NCBI GenBank assembly: GCA_964397015.1
Contig: CAYNHL010000023.1
Span: 1-36,423, forward strand
Direction of reading: 5' to 3'
Length of the DNA stretch: 36,423 nucleotides
Origin: MADRE2 sp964397015
GTDB lineage: Bacteria > Desulfobacterota > Desulfobacteria > Desulfobacterales > Desulfobacteraceae
Shown piece by piece: positions 24,891 to 32,578 of the stretch. Every line of letters starts with the position of its first letter. Position 1 is the first letter of the stretch. The position numbers and the translations under genes are program-made. Below the pieces are notes generated by a model that saw only the letters and a list, made by a program, of their open reading frames with translations, did not search any database and was not told where the DNA came from.

Positions 24891-25854
24891 TTTGAATAAT
24901 CACCTCCAGGTATAAATCCCCCCGTGATCCATCCACAGCGGCCTTTCCCATTCCTGCCAGTTTCAGCTTGGTACCCTTTCGAACCCCGGGCGGAACATTG
25001 ACCCGATACAGCTGGTTATAAAATCCCCTGGGCAGATTTACAAGCTTTCGGGTACCGGAGATTGCCTCAAGAGATGTGACCGTCAAAGAACCGATCAGGT
25101 CAAGATCATTTTGAAAAGCCCGGGTGGAGATTGTCTGTAATGTGGAGGTTTTTTTTCTGGTTGTATAATTTTTCAAACACTGCCTGGCACCGGTGTGGGG
25201 TATGAGGTCGCTGGTCTTCAGCAGTACCAGCCCTGCAATGAAACCACCTACGTGAGCCCACCAGGCAATACCTGTCCCTACATCGCTGCCGGCGGCATTC
25301 AAGAACTGAATGGCAAACCATACGCCCAGAAAAATAAATGCCGGAATCTCGACAAACCAGGGAATGATGATAATGGGAATGACAGTCAGGATCCTTGACC
25401 CGGGGTAGAGAAGAAAATAAGCCCCCATGACACCTGCTACAGCCCCTGATGCCCCAATGGTCGGAACCGGGGATGCAAGGTTCAGCAAAAAATGCATCCC
25501 GCCTGCGACAAGGCCGCAGAGAATATAGAACAAAAGAAACCGCACTGACCCCATGTGGTCTTCCACATTGTCTCCAAAAATATACAAAGACCACATATTC
25601 AATATAAAATGGAGGAATCCCCCATGCAGAAACATATAGGAAAACAGGGAAAAAACCTTGTTTACCGGACTGAAATACATGGACATTCCGGGTATTGTAT
25701 ACTTGGCCGGCACCAGGCCGTACGTATAGAACAAAGCGTCATTATCCAGTCCGGCTGCCAGCTGCAGAAGGAACACAACCAGGTTGACGGCGATCAGGCC
25801 ATAGGTCACAACCGGAATGCAGCTGGACTGCTGGGTATCCCTGATGGGAATCAC
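24880..25854 (-). CDS. Rhomboid intramembrane protease fused to a DnaJ-CTD-like domain
   Basis: Residues 1-215 form a six-helix rhomboid protease. HGGFLHFILNMWSLYIFG lies in the L1/helix-2 region, GASG carries catalytic Ser136, and AHVGGFIAG carries catalytic His201. After a basic linker, residues 249-324 read like the substrate-binding C-terminal domain of DnaJ: an LTVTSLEAISG-type opening, a LPRGF strand, VNVPPGVRKGTKLKLAGMG, and RGDLYLEVII. No J domain or zinc finger is present. The fusion suggests that a cytoplasmic or membrane-proximal substrate-binding module feeds the protease, but this is inference. The gene overlaps the upstream carrier gene by four bases and ydbH by 11. Confidence 0.85.
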   Translation of the reverse strand: MIPIRDTQQSSCIPVVTYGLIAVNLVVFLLQLAAGLDNDALFYTYGLVPAKYTIPGMSMYFSPVNKVFSLFSYMFLHGGFLHFILNMWSLYIFGDNVEDHMGSVRFLLFYILCGLVAGGMHFLLNLASPVPTIGASGAVAGVMGAYFLLYPGSRILTVIPIIIIPWFVEIPAFIFLGVWFAIQFLNAAGSDVGTGIAWWAHVGGFIAGLVLLKTSDLIPHTGARQCLKNYTTRKKTSTLQTISTRAFQNDLDLIGSLTVTSLEAISGTRKLVNLPRGFYNQLYRVNVPPGVRKGTKLKLAGMGKAAVDGSRGDLYLEVIIQNAI

Positions 25855-26675
25855 TTGATCACCTTCATGACATAATCTGATTCAAGGCTGAGTTTGAGCT
25901 TTTTTACAATAGCCATGGCCGCGTCTTCAGGGGTTACGGATCCTGTATCTGAATCCGGCATAAGCTGTCCTGAAATGACCGGACCGATATGGATCAGCGA
26001 AAATCGATCGACCAGGTAATCGAGCATGCTAAAATACAAAGCGCCGATACGGTGCCGTTCAAGCCGTGCAATGAAAATTTTCTGCCTGAAAGACAGGTCC
26101 TGGATAATGAAACTGACAATCCGTTCAGGGTCAGTGATATGCAGCGGCCCGGCCTCAGATGGCGAAAAGCAGATTCCCTGATCTTTGAATTCTCGTTCAA
26201 ACTCTTCAAAATAGTAAAGGTACAGCATGGCTTCCAGAACAGTTTTGACATCCGTGTAGATTCCGGGGCAGTGACTGAGCCTGGGTCCGGCCACGTTCAA
26301 TGTGTCTATCTCGTTGTCAGAAACAAAGTCCTTGACAATCATGGCGGCTTCGAAATCTTCGACCTTGAACAGATCAATATGACAGAACGGTTTTTGCAAT
26401 TGATCCGCAATGGTATGTGTCAATAGAGACCCGCCGGTCAATGGCCCCCGTGAAATGATCAGGGTGCCGTCTGAATGCTCGATGTTTTTCCGGGTGCGCA
26501 CCGGATACCTGGAGCTGCCGGTTTCAGTCAAGCGGTATTTTAAAGGCAGTATTCCTTTTTCCGTCAACCGCCCTTGCGGAACAAAACCGCCATGGTCTAT
26601 ATCGAATTTCAGGGCCACATCCAGTGCTGCCTGATCAGCCCCGGTCTGTCCGCCTGATATTATTTTTTTCAGCAT
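25851..26675 (-). CDS. Putative molybdenum-carrier (YpsA-like Rossmann) protein with C-terminal extension
   Basis: The N-terminal half of this 274-residue soluble protein matches the putative molybdenum-carrier family, a Rossmann fold related to lysine decarboxylase-like and YpsA proteins. ISGGQTGADQAALD at residues 6-19 is the signature, followed by HGGFVPQGR, EKGILPLKY and a SRGPLTGGS loop that probably binds a nucleotide or oxyanion. Residues from about 150 to the end form a helical extension I cannot assign. The name is a homology label; a metal-cofactor role is unproven. It is first in the six-gene operon that ends with a molybdo/tungsto-enzyme gene (AOR), which fits a link to that cofactor. 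Confidence 0.72.
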   Translation of the reverse strand: MLKKIISGGQTGADQAALDVALKFDIDHGGFVPQGRLTEKGILPLKYRLTETGSSRYPVRTRKNIEHSDGTLIISRGPLTGGSLLTHTIADQLQKPFCHIDLFKVEDFEAAMIVKDFVSDNEIDTLNVAGPRLSHCPGIYTDVKTVLEAMLYLYYFEEFEREFKDQGICFSPSEAGPLHITDPERIVSFIIQDLSFRQKIFIARLERHRIGALYFSMLDYLVDRFSLIHIGPVISGQLMPDSDTGSVTPEDAAMAIVKKLKLSLESDYVMKVIK

Positions 26676-26708
26676 ATCATGAGATCCGCAGTTAAATAAT
26701 TCTTTCCT

Positions 26709-26736
26709 ATAATAGCAGCAAAGGGTATAACTTCAA
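26709..26736 (-). promoter_or_regulatory. Candidate sigma70 promoter of the six-gene operon
   Basis: On the minus strand TTGAAG (26731-26736), a 16-base spacer and TATTAT (26709-26714) lie about 35 bases before the first start codon. It stands in the 103-base gap shared with the divergent HD gene. The same A/T-rich stretch holds two TATAAT-like boxes on the plus strand, so the gap may be bidirectional. Confidence 0.45.
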
Positions 26737-26778
26737 TATAATAATTAAAATGAACCAGTTTTCAAAAAATTCGGATCA

Positions 26779-27336
26779 ATGGAACTACCCAGCCGTCAAA
26801 AATGCCTGAAGATCATCCGAAAGACAGGTATGCCCGAGCATATCGTTCATCACAGTGAAATGGTCAGCAATGTGGCCGGTTTTCTGGCCGGCAAACTCCA
26901 GAGGACCAACCCTGATATCAATATCTGCCTGACAGCCGCCGCCGCCCTGCTCCATGATATTACCAAATATGAGAGCATTTCGACAGGAGAACTGCACTCG
27001 GAAACAGGCAGGGTCCTGATCGAGAGTTTAGGCTTCCCGGAAGTGGCAGATATCGTTCGGCAGCATGTTATCCTGGACCAATACACCGAATCCGGGCCCG
27101 TGACCGAAGTGGAGATCGTGAATTATTCAGACAAGCGGACATTACATGACCAGATTGTTTCTCTGGATATCCGCCTGGCCTATATATGGAAAAGATACGG
27201 CACCAATGACAATTTTTCCGGCAGAATAAACTATTTATGGAAGAAAACCAAAATACTTGAAAAAAAAATATTCGCCTGCCTCGACTTTACACCAGGGGAA
27301 CTGGAAAAGCTGGTCATGAAATCTATAAGAGCCTGA
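26779..27336 (+). CDS. HD-domain phosphohydrolase
   Basis: This 185-residue soluble protein has a complete HD metal site: His25 (HIVHHSEMV region), His59-Asp60 (AALLHDITK), His96 and Asp118 (NYSDKR). This is the layout of small HD/HDIG hydrolases that act on nucleotides or phosphoesters. The C-terminal 50 residues form a basic helical tail. The substrate is unknown. It is transcribed alone, divergent from the molybdenum-carrier operon and convergent with the receiver gene, leaving only three bases between the stops. The ribosome-binding site is weak (GGA before ATG 26779). Confidence 0.82.
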   Translation: MELPSRQKCLKIIRKTGMPEHIVHHSEMVSNVAGFLAGKLQRTNPDINICLTAAAALLHDITKYESISTGELHSETGRVLIESLGFPEVADIVRQHVILDQYTESGPVTEVEIVNYSDKRTLHDQIVSLDIRLAYIWKRYGTNDNFSGRINYLWKKTKILEKKIFACLDFTPGELEKLVMKSIRA

Positions 27337-27339
27337 AAT

Positions 27340-27717
27340 TCATTGATCTTTGCCCACCACATAGTGCTGGACAATATTAAATAAATCGTTGATATCAAAG
27401 GGTTTGGCAAGAAATGCATCAGCCCCTTTGTTTTTCAGGAGCACTTCATGTTCAGGCACACTGGACATGGCAATAAAAATAACGGCCGGGTCCTTTTTTT
27501 TAAGGTTGTGCAGCAGCTCTGTGCCACTCATGTCCGGCATATCAACTCCGGACAGAACCATATGGGCATGTCCGCCGTTTTCAAAAAAACGCCATGCCGC
27601 CAGGGTATTTTCAAATCCGGTGACCTTCCGGTTCACACAATAGGTCAATGTATCCACCATCAGATCACGGATAAGGGTATCATCTTCAACCACAATGATT
27701 TTGATATTTTCAATAAT
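27340..27717 (-). CDS. Receiver-only protein lacking the phosphoacceptor Asp; probable ATT start
   Basis: This is a single response-regulator receiver domain of about 125 residues with no output domain. The acidic pair is present (VVEDD), as are the Ser switch residue (AMSS) and the conserved Lys (AKPF). The phosphoacceptor position is Gly: the strand reads VLSGVDMPDMSG where active receivers have a D-x-x-M-P pattern. It is therefore probably not phosphorylated in the normal way. The only ATG/GTG/TTG start in frame (GTG 27693) would delete the first beta strand. Reading back to ATT 27717 restores IENIKIIVVEDD, with GGAGGG about eight bases upstream. The neighbour upstream is the duplicated helical protein. 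Confidence 0.7.
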   Translation of the reverse strand: MIENIKIIVVEDDTLIRDLMVDTLTYCVNRKVTGFENTLAAWRFFENGGHAHMVLSGVDMPDMSGTELLHNLKKKDPAVIFIAMSSVPEHEVLLKNKGADAFLAKPFDINDLFNIVQHYVVGKDQ

Positions 27718-27752
27718 TGATCCAGCCCTCCAGAGTAAAACAAAAGGAACAG

Positions 27753-28175
27753 CTAAGCGACCTTGAGTATATCGTGAAAATGCTTGACCTGCTGATTGAA
27801 AAACGACTGTTCACACAAGGTGTCGATATTATCAAAAACAGCTTCCCTGCGGTGGATACCCAGGGGATACTCATCGGAGATAATGGCCGTGGCCATGATA
27901 CAAAGCAATTTAACCCGTTCTTTGAACAAATGAGTGGACCGGGTGACAATGAATTCGTTCAAATCCAGGTCAGCAGCCATCTTGTGGAGCCTGGCGGCAT
28001 TTTCCAGAACCGCGGACCTGCGGTGCCGTCCAGCCGGATATCCTTTCAACGCAGCCTTGACCATGATGATCAATAAATTCAGCCGAAGCTCAAAAACCTG
28101 ATCAGGGGATGTTTCTGCCATGTCTTCACTGGTGGAACCAAATCGTTTCATGCTTTTGTTCTCAATACGTTTCAA
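27753..28175 (-). CDS. Small helical protein with an internal duplication
   Basis: I do not recognise this protein of up to 140 residues. It contains two similar helical units about 57 residues apart. Unit one has YPAGRHRRSAVLEN (46-59); unit two has YPLGIHRREAVFDN (103-116). Each is preceded by a hydrophobic helix of the LNLLIIMVKAAL or VKLLCIMATAII type. The shared pattern YPxGxHRRxAVxxN suggests a duplicated ligand- or protein-binding module. The start is uncertain: TTG 28175, ATG 28151 and ATG 28121 are in frame and none has a strong ribosome-binding site. It lies 35 bases upstream of the receiver gene and 65 bases after the GTPase gene. Confidence 0.6.
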   Translation of the reverse strand: MKRIENKSMKRFGSTSEDMAETSPDQVFELRLNLLIIMVKAALKGYPAGRHRRSAVLENAARLHKMAADLDLNEFIVTRSTHLFKERVKLLCIMATAIISDEYPLGIHRREAVFDNIDTLCEQSFFNQQVKHFHDILKVA

Positions 28176-28240
28176 GGTCCGATCAATCTATTTTGATGAC
28201 TTCTAATATCACACCGGATTAAATAATCAACAAATTTTTT

Positions 28241-30460
28241 TTATACATCATTTTCCTGCCCGCTGCGCACCTTTTCGATTTCCAGAACAAGGGCATTGAT
28301 ATCGTCCACAATAGCCTGAAGCTTTTTTTGCCGGTCTTCTTTTTTAGCATCATCTGTTTCAAGCCGGTCCACAACCATGGTTCGGCGGGTATCCTGCATA
28401 CTGTATTCCCTGACAATTCTGTCTGAAAATGCCCTTGCTGAAGCGTCGGTCAACGGTGTCAAATACTGGTTTGTCATTGTGCGTTTATAGTCTAAAAGCT
28501 GGTCAGGCAGTGCCTTGAGGCATTGGGATTGAATCTGCCGGGCTGCTGCCCCAAGATCCTGAAAAGGGTATGCGGGACCGGGTTTTTTCAAAAGGCGAGA
28601 TATAAGTTTACGTATGGACCCAAGCCCCGATCCTGTCAATGCGGTCACTTTTATACTGGCGGAGTAATTGAGATTGACCGCCATCACCGGAAGCTTTAGA
28701 CCCAGAATCCGTTTGAGCCCCATGACATCGACAACCGGCTCGATTTCTTTGGCTTCCGGGAATTCAACCGGGCCGTCTTCAGGATCATGGGAAAACACAT
28801 CGGGCTGTTCAATCCGGCAGGCATGGAAAAATGAGGTAAAAAAAGCTTCCAGGCGATCATCCACACCTTTCATGAAATTAATAATTTCGGGGTGAACTGC
28901 CTGGGTCATGAAGTCAGCCATGGCGGATCTGAAATCCTGAAACATAAGGTAAACCGCCTGTGCCATTGACAGGTCGCCATGACCGGCGTATTTTTGAAAA
29001 TCCGGCGTATAGGAATCAACAAATGATCTTATCTTCCTGGCAACAGGGCCGCCGGGCCAGGACAAAAAGGCTTCAAGATCTGCCTGCACATCCCCTGCCA
29101 GCTGCTCCAAGGCACTTTTCAGCGAGTAGTCGACAATGGTTTCTATCTTCTTTGCTGTTTCAGCTTGCCTGGTCAATCTTTCACGGGCTGCCGAGATCCT
29201 GTCTGCTTCTCTGGAAATCATGTCTGAAACCAGGCGGGCCCTGGTTTTTGCCGCCCCAAGGATAACGCGCAGACGGTCCAGCGGGTTGTCCACCAGGAGC
29301 CTGGCCCGGTCATTTTCAAGCCTGCCGGACAGTTCGGCTTCAAAGCGGCCTGCCTCTTTTTGTAAATATGATGCTGTTTTCCGGTCTTCTTTCCAGAGCA
29401 TCAACCTTTTTTTATCCCTGGCCGGCAGTTTTTTTTCAATCTTATCAAACAGCATGTAAAGACAGGAAAAAGAAAATAGACCGGAATGTTCAAATATATA
29501 CCGCAGTTCGACCAGGATTCTTTGAGCGACCTGTTCCATTTCCGCCAGATTTTTGTGTTCGCTCAAATCTGTATTGTTTACGAATAAAATATGTTCTGAC
29601 AACCCCATCTGCTTCATGGTTGACAAAAATGAGATGTCGGCCTGCCGCAGCCCGGTACGGCCGCTGATGACATAAACGATGAGGTTGGCGGTTTCCAGGT
29701 AGTTGAGAATATGCGCCATCTGTCCCGGATCTGTAGAGTCCGATCCCTGGCAGTCCGCAATTTCAAAATTCAGGTTCAGGTCGGGATTCACAATCTCCAG
29801 ACAGATATCCTTTACATAGAAAGCCCTGGCCAGGTCGGCTGAATAAAGCTTGTGGTCACTAAAACTCTGTCCTGTAAGCTCGAGAACACAAGAATCTGCC
29901 TTTACCACATCACAAACACTTTCAAACCCGTCAAGTGCATGCCTCAAAACAAGCATTTCAGGTCTCAGTCCCTGACCTGAAGCCCTGAAAGAGGCTGCCA
30001 TCCTCTGGTGCATTTTCTCCAGAAACAGCCTGTCCTTTTTCCGCCTGATATCGAGTCCATTGACTTCAAAAGAATCGGATTCAATGTCAGGGAACAGGGC
30101 CAGCGCATTCTGTATGCCGGTATTTATATCATCCCATGATTTAAAATAAATGACAGCACGGTTCTTTTTGCCCTTACGGATCCGTGTGGTGACAGCAGTC
30201 ACAACTCCTGCGCCCCGCTTCACCAGGTCCTTTCCCAGAAGAGAGTTGATCAAGGTGCTTTTTCCGGATTTAATGGCCCCGGCAACCGCGATCCTGAGTA
30301 TACCGGCATCCAGTTGTAATGGAATGCTGCGGCAGTCATCCACCCATTTTCGGGAAACGGTATCGGCCGCTGCAGGCATCGAGGCTAAGGGCTCGATGAT
30401 ATCAGCGGCCTGGCAGGCAATCTGTTTTATCTGATCTGTCAGGGGTTTGCCGGTTTCCAT
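28241..30460 (-). CDS. Dynamin-like large GTPase
   Basis: This 739-residue protein has an N-terminal GTPase domain followed by long helical, coiled-coil-prone regions typical of bacterial dynamin-like proteins. The P-loop is GAIKSGKST (residues 61-69), the switch Thr lies in VTAVTTRI, the G3 motif is ADCQGSD and the G4-like motif is NNTD. Such proteins remodel or protect membranes. A central helical stretch (about 420-470) is rich in Arg, Lys and Glu. I chose ATG 30460, two bases after the yqgE stop, because the earlier ATG at 30508 would overlap yqgE deeply. Neither start has a strong ribosome-binding site, so coupling to yqgE is likely. Confidence 0.8.
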   Translation of the reverse strand: METGKPLTDQIKQIACQAADIIEPLASMPAAADTVSRKWVDDCRSIPLQLDAGILRIAVAGAIKSGKSTLINSLLGKDLVKRGAGVVTAVTTRIRKGKKNRAVIYFKSWDDINTGIQNALALFPDIESDSFEVNGLDIRRKKDRLFLEKMHQRMAASFRASGQGLRPEMLVLRHALDGFESVCDVVKADSCVLELTGQSFSDHKLYSADLARAFYVKDICLEIVNPDLNLNFEIADCQGSDSTDPGQMAHILNYLETANLIVYVISGRTGLRQADISFLSTMKQMGLSEHILFVNNTDLSEHKNLAEMEQVAQRILVELRYIFEHSGLFSFSCLYMLFDKIEKKLPARDKKRLMLWKEDRKTASYLQKEAGRFEAELSGRLENDRARLLVDNPLDRLRVILGAAKTRARLVSDMISREADRISAARERLTRQAETAKKIETIVDYSLKSALEQLAGDVQADLEAFLSWPGGPVARKIRSFVDSYTPDFQKYAGHGDLSMAQAVYLMFQDFRSAMADFMTQAVHPEIINFMKGVDDRLEAFFTSFFHACRIEQPDVFSHDPEDGPVEFPEAKEIEPVVDVMGLKRILGLKLPVMAVNLNYSASIKVTALTGSGLGSIRKLISRLLKKPGPAYPFQDLGAAARQIQSQCLKALPDQLLDYKRTMTNQYLTPLTDASARAFSDRIVREYSMQDTRRTMVVDRLETDDAKKEDRQKKLQAIVDDINALVLEIEKVRSGQENDV

Positions 30461-30462
30461 TT

Positions 30463-31008
30463 TCAATGTGCCTGATCGCTTCCAATCAGCATCATCGCCT
30501 TTTCCCATTTGGTCTCAATGTCTGTGGAAAAAACAATATCCCGGCTCACAGGACATGTCAGCCAGGCATTGTCTCGAAGCTCGTTGTCCAGTTGATAAGG
30601 TCCCCATCCTGCACATCCCAGCAGGATGAGAAACTGGTCCGGTCCCTTTCCTTGTGCAATGGCCTCCAGAATATCCCGGGAATTACTCAATGCCAGCCAG
30701 GAGGTGATCATAATGCTCTCATCCCAGGTAAAAGGATCCTCGTGAATGACAAACACACCACTTGGCTGTACCGGCCCCCCCATGAAAATATCAAGGTTAT
30801 CGACACTGCTGGAAAATTCAATGTTCAAGTCTTCAAAAAGCTCCCGGCCCGTCAAAAGCGGGTGTATTTTGTTTATTATAAATCCCAGTGCCCCGGAATC
30901 GTTATGCTCGCACATACAGGTCACCGTCTGGGCAAAATTGGGATCGGGAAGCCCCGGCATAGCCAGAAGGAAGTGACCTTTCAGACTGTTGAAACCATCT
31001 TCAGACAT
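30463..31008 (-). CDS. yqgE: YqgE/AlgH (DUF179) family protein
   Basis: This 181-residue soluble protein matches the YqgE/AlgH family across its length: GHFLLAMPGLPDPNFAQTV at the start, then GALGFIINK, FMGGPVQPSGVFVIH and LGCAGWGPYQLDNEL. Its biochemical role is not settled; AlgH was once considered an alginate regulator. I chose ATG 31008, which has GGAG eight bases upstream; an upstream in-frame ATG at 31059 would add 17 residues not seen in the family. It is followed within two bases by the dynamin-like gene, and a 145-base gap separates it from manC. Confidence 0.93.
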   Translation of the reverse strand: MSEDGFNSLKGHFLLAMPGLPDPNFAQTVTCMCEHNDSGALGFIINKIHPLLTGRELFEDLNIEFSSSVDNLDIFMGGPVQPSGVFVIHEDPFTWDESIMITSWLALSNSRDILEAIAQGKGPDQFLILLGCAGWGPYQLDNELRDNAWLTCPVSRDIVFSTDIETKWEKAMMLIGSDQAH

Positions 31009-31108
31009 ATTGATGCTCCGTATTGACTCTTGACATTGTCTTTTATGCAAACAAATCAAATCCCAGACAGTTTTAAATATTTTTCATTGATTTGCAACAG
31101 TTTTATTC

Positions 31109-31129
31109 ATGCCTGTCACGGTCAGGCAT
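31109..31129 (-). terminator. Weak hairpin after manC
   Basis: A perfect 7-base-pair stem ATGCCTG/CAGGCAT with a seven-base loop lies 25 bases after the manC stop on the minus strand. The following bases are GAATAAAA rather than a T-run, so intrinsic termination is doubtful. It may instead stabilise the mRNA end. Confidence 0.3.
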
Positions 31130-31153
31130 ACACCGGCTCAGGAACTGAAAGGA

Positions 31154-32578
31154 TCAGTGTGCATCCTTTCTGCCATACACATCCTCATACCTTACGATAT
31201 CATCTTCACCCAGGTAACTTCCGGACTGGACTTCTATGAGTTCAAGCGGAATCTTGCCCGGGTTTTCCAGGCGGTGCAGAACTCCCACAGGGATATAGGT
31301 TGATTCGTCTTCTTTCAACAGCATGGTGGTATCATCACGGGTAACCATGGCCGAACCGGACACTACCGTCCAGTGCTCAGCCCGGTGGTAGTGCTTTTGC
31401 AAAGAAAGTTTTCCTCCCGGCTTGACCGTTATGCGCTTGACCTGGTACCGGCTGGAATTGTCTATTGTCTCGTAATCTCCCCAGGGCCTGTAGACCCTCT
31501 GGTGGACGTCTGCTTCACTCCTGTTGAGGTCTTTTAAAGACTGAACTATTTTCTTGACATCCTGTACCCTGTCCCTGGGCGAAATCAACACCGCATCCGA
31601 TGTTTCCACCACAACAAACCCGGTCAGCCCAACGGCTGCCACAAGACGGCTCTCCGCTCTGATAAAGGAATTGTTCACATCGTGCACCATGACATCTCCC
31701 TTGACGACATTCTGGTCACCGTTCTTCGGACTGGACTGCCAGAGCGCATCCCAGGAACCCAGATCGTTCCAGCCTGCTTCAAATGGAATCATGACACCTT
31801 TACGGGTTTTTTCCATTACAGCGTAGTCGATGGAATCAGAAGACACCTGGGAAAAAAGGTCCTCATCTATCCGGAAAAAATCAAGGTCCTGCCGGCCATC
31901 TTTTATCACGGCCTCGCACAGTTCAATGGTTTGCCGGGAAGTCTGCTGCAACTCGCTTATAATGGCAGAAGCCTTGAACATGAACATTCCGCTGTTCCAG
32001 CAGTACTGCCCCGATGCCAGGTATTTTTCAGCCGTCGGCAGATCGGGTTTTTCGACAAATTCCTTTATGAACATTGCAGTGTCGGACCCTGGCAGCTTTT
32101 CTCCCTGCCGGATATAGCCATAACCGGTTTCCGGTGCGGTGGGAATGATACCAAAAGCGATCAGGTAACCCTGGTCCGCCAGGTTGCAGCCACTGCCGAC
32201 AGCCTTATGGAAATTGGATACATTGTTTATGATATGATCCGCCGGAAGGACCAGAAGCACCGGATCCATACCCTCCTGCACCGCTTTTAGAGCAGCAAGC
32301 GCAATAGCCGGTGCGGTATTTTTTCCCACGGGTTCAAGAATGATCGTATGGGGTACAATATCTATCTGCCTGAGCTGCTCGGCGGCCATGAACCGGTGGT
32401 CGTCATTGCAGACGACTATGGGCTGTGAAAGGTTTTCAAGTCCCTCCAGGCGCTTCAACGTATTTTGCAGCATGGAATAAGGGCTGGTAATCGAAAGCAT
32501 CTGCTTGGGATAAAGTGCCCTGGACAAGGGCCAAAGCCTTGTCCCGGAACCTCCTGCCAGTATTACAGGTGTAATCAT
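31154..32578 (-). CDS. manC: Mannose-1-phosphate guanylyltransferase / mannose-6-phosphate isomerase
   Basis: This bifunctional cytoplasmic enzyme makes GDP-mannose for surface polysaccharides. The N-terminal nucleotidyltransferase domain has ILAGGSGTRLWPLSR (6-20) with YPKQ, and FVEKP in the middle. The C-terminal type II phosphomannose isomerase cupin shows RPWGDYE, PGGKLSLQKHYHRAEHW and the VVSGSAMV strand. The 474-residue length is standard for AlgA/ManC enzymes. Its ATG overlaps the TGA of the ArsR-methyltransferase gene by four bases, so the two are translationally coupled. No other sugar-polymer genes are in this window. Confidence 0.95.
   Translation of the reverse strand: MITPVILAGGSGTRLWPLSRALYPKQMLSITSPYSMLQNTLKRLEGLENLSQPIVVCNDDHRFMAAEQLRQIDIVPHTIILEPVGKNTAPAIALAALKAVQEGMDPVLLVLPADHIINNVSNFHKAVGSGCNLADQGYLIAFGIIPTAPETGYGYIRQGEKLPGSDTAMFIKEFVEKPDLPTAEKYLASGQYCWNSGMFMFKASAIISELQQTSRQTIELCEAVIKDGRQDLDFFRIDEDLFSQVSSDSIDYAVMEKTRKGVMIPFEAGWNDLGSWDALWQSSPKNGDQNVVKGDVMVHDVNNSFIRAESRLVAAVGLTGFVVVETSDAVLISPRDRVQDVKKIVQSLKDLNRSEADVHQRVYRPWGDYETIDNSSRYQVKRITVKPGGKLSLQKHYHRAEHWTVVSGSAMVTRDDTTMLLKEDESTYIPVGVLHRLENPGKIPLELIEVQSGSYLGEDDIVRYEDVYGRKDAH

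Noticed and set aside
31021..31153. Small gene or regulatory RNA between manC and yqgE
   Set aside because: I see no supported open frame with a ribosome-binding site and no structure beyond one 7-base-pair hairpin.
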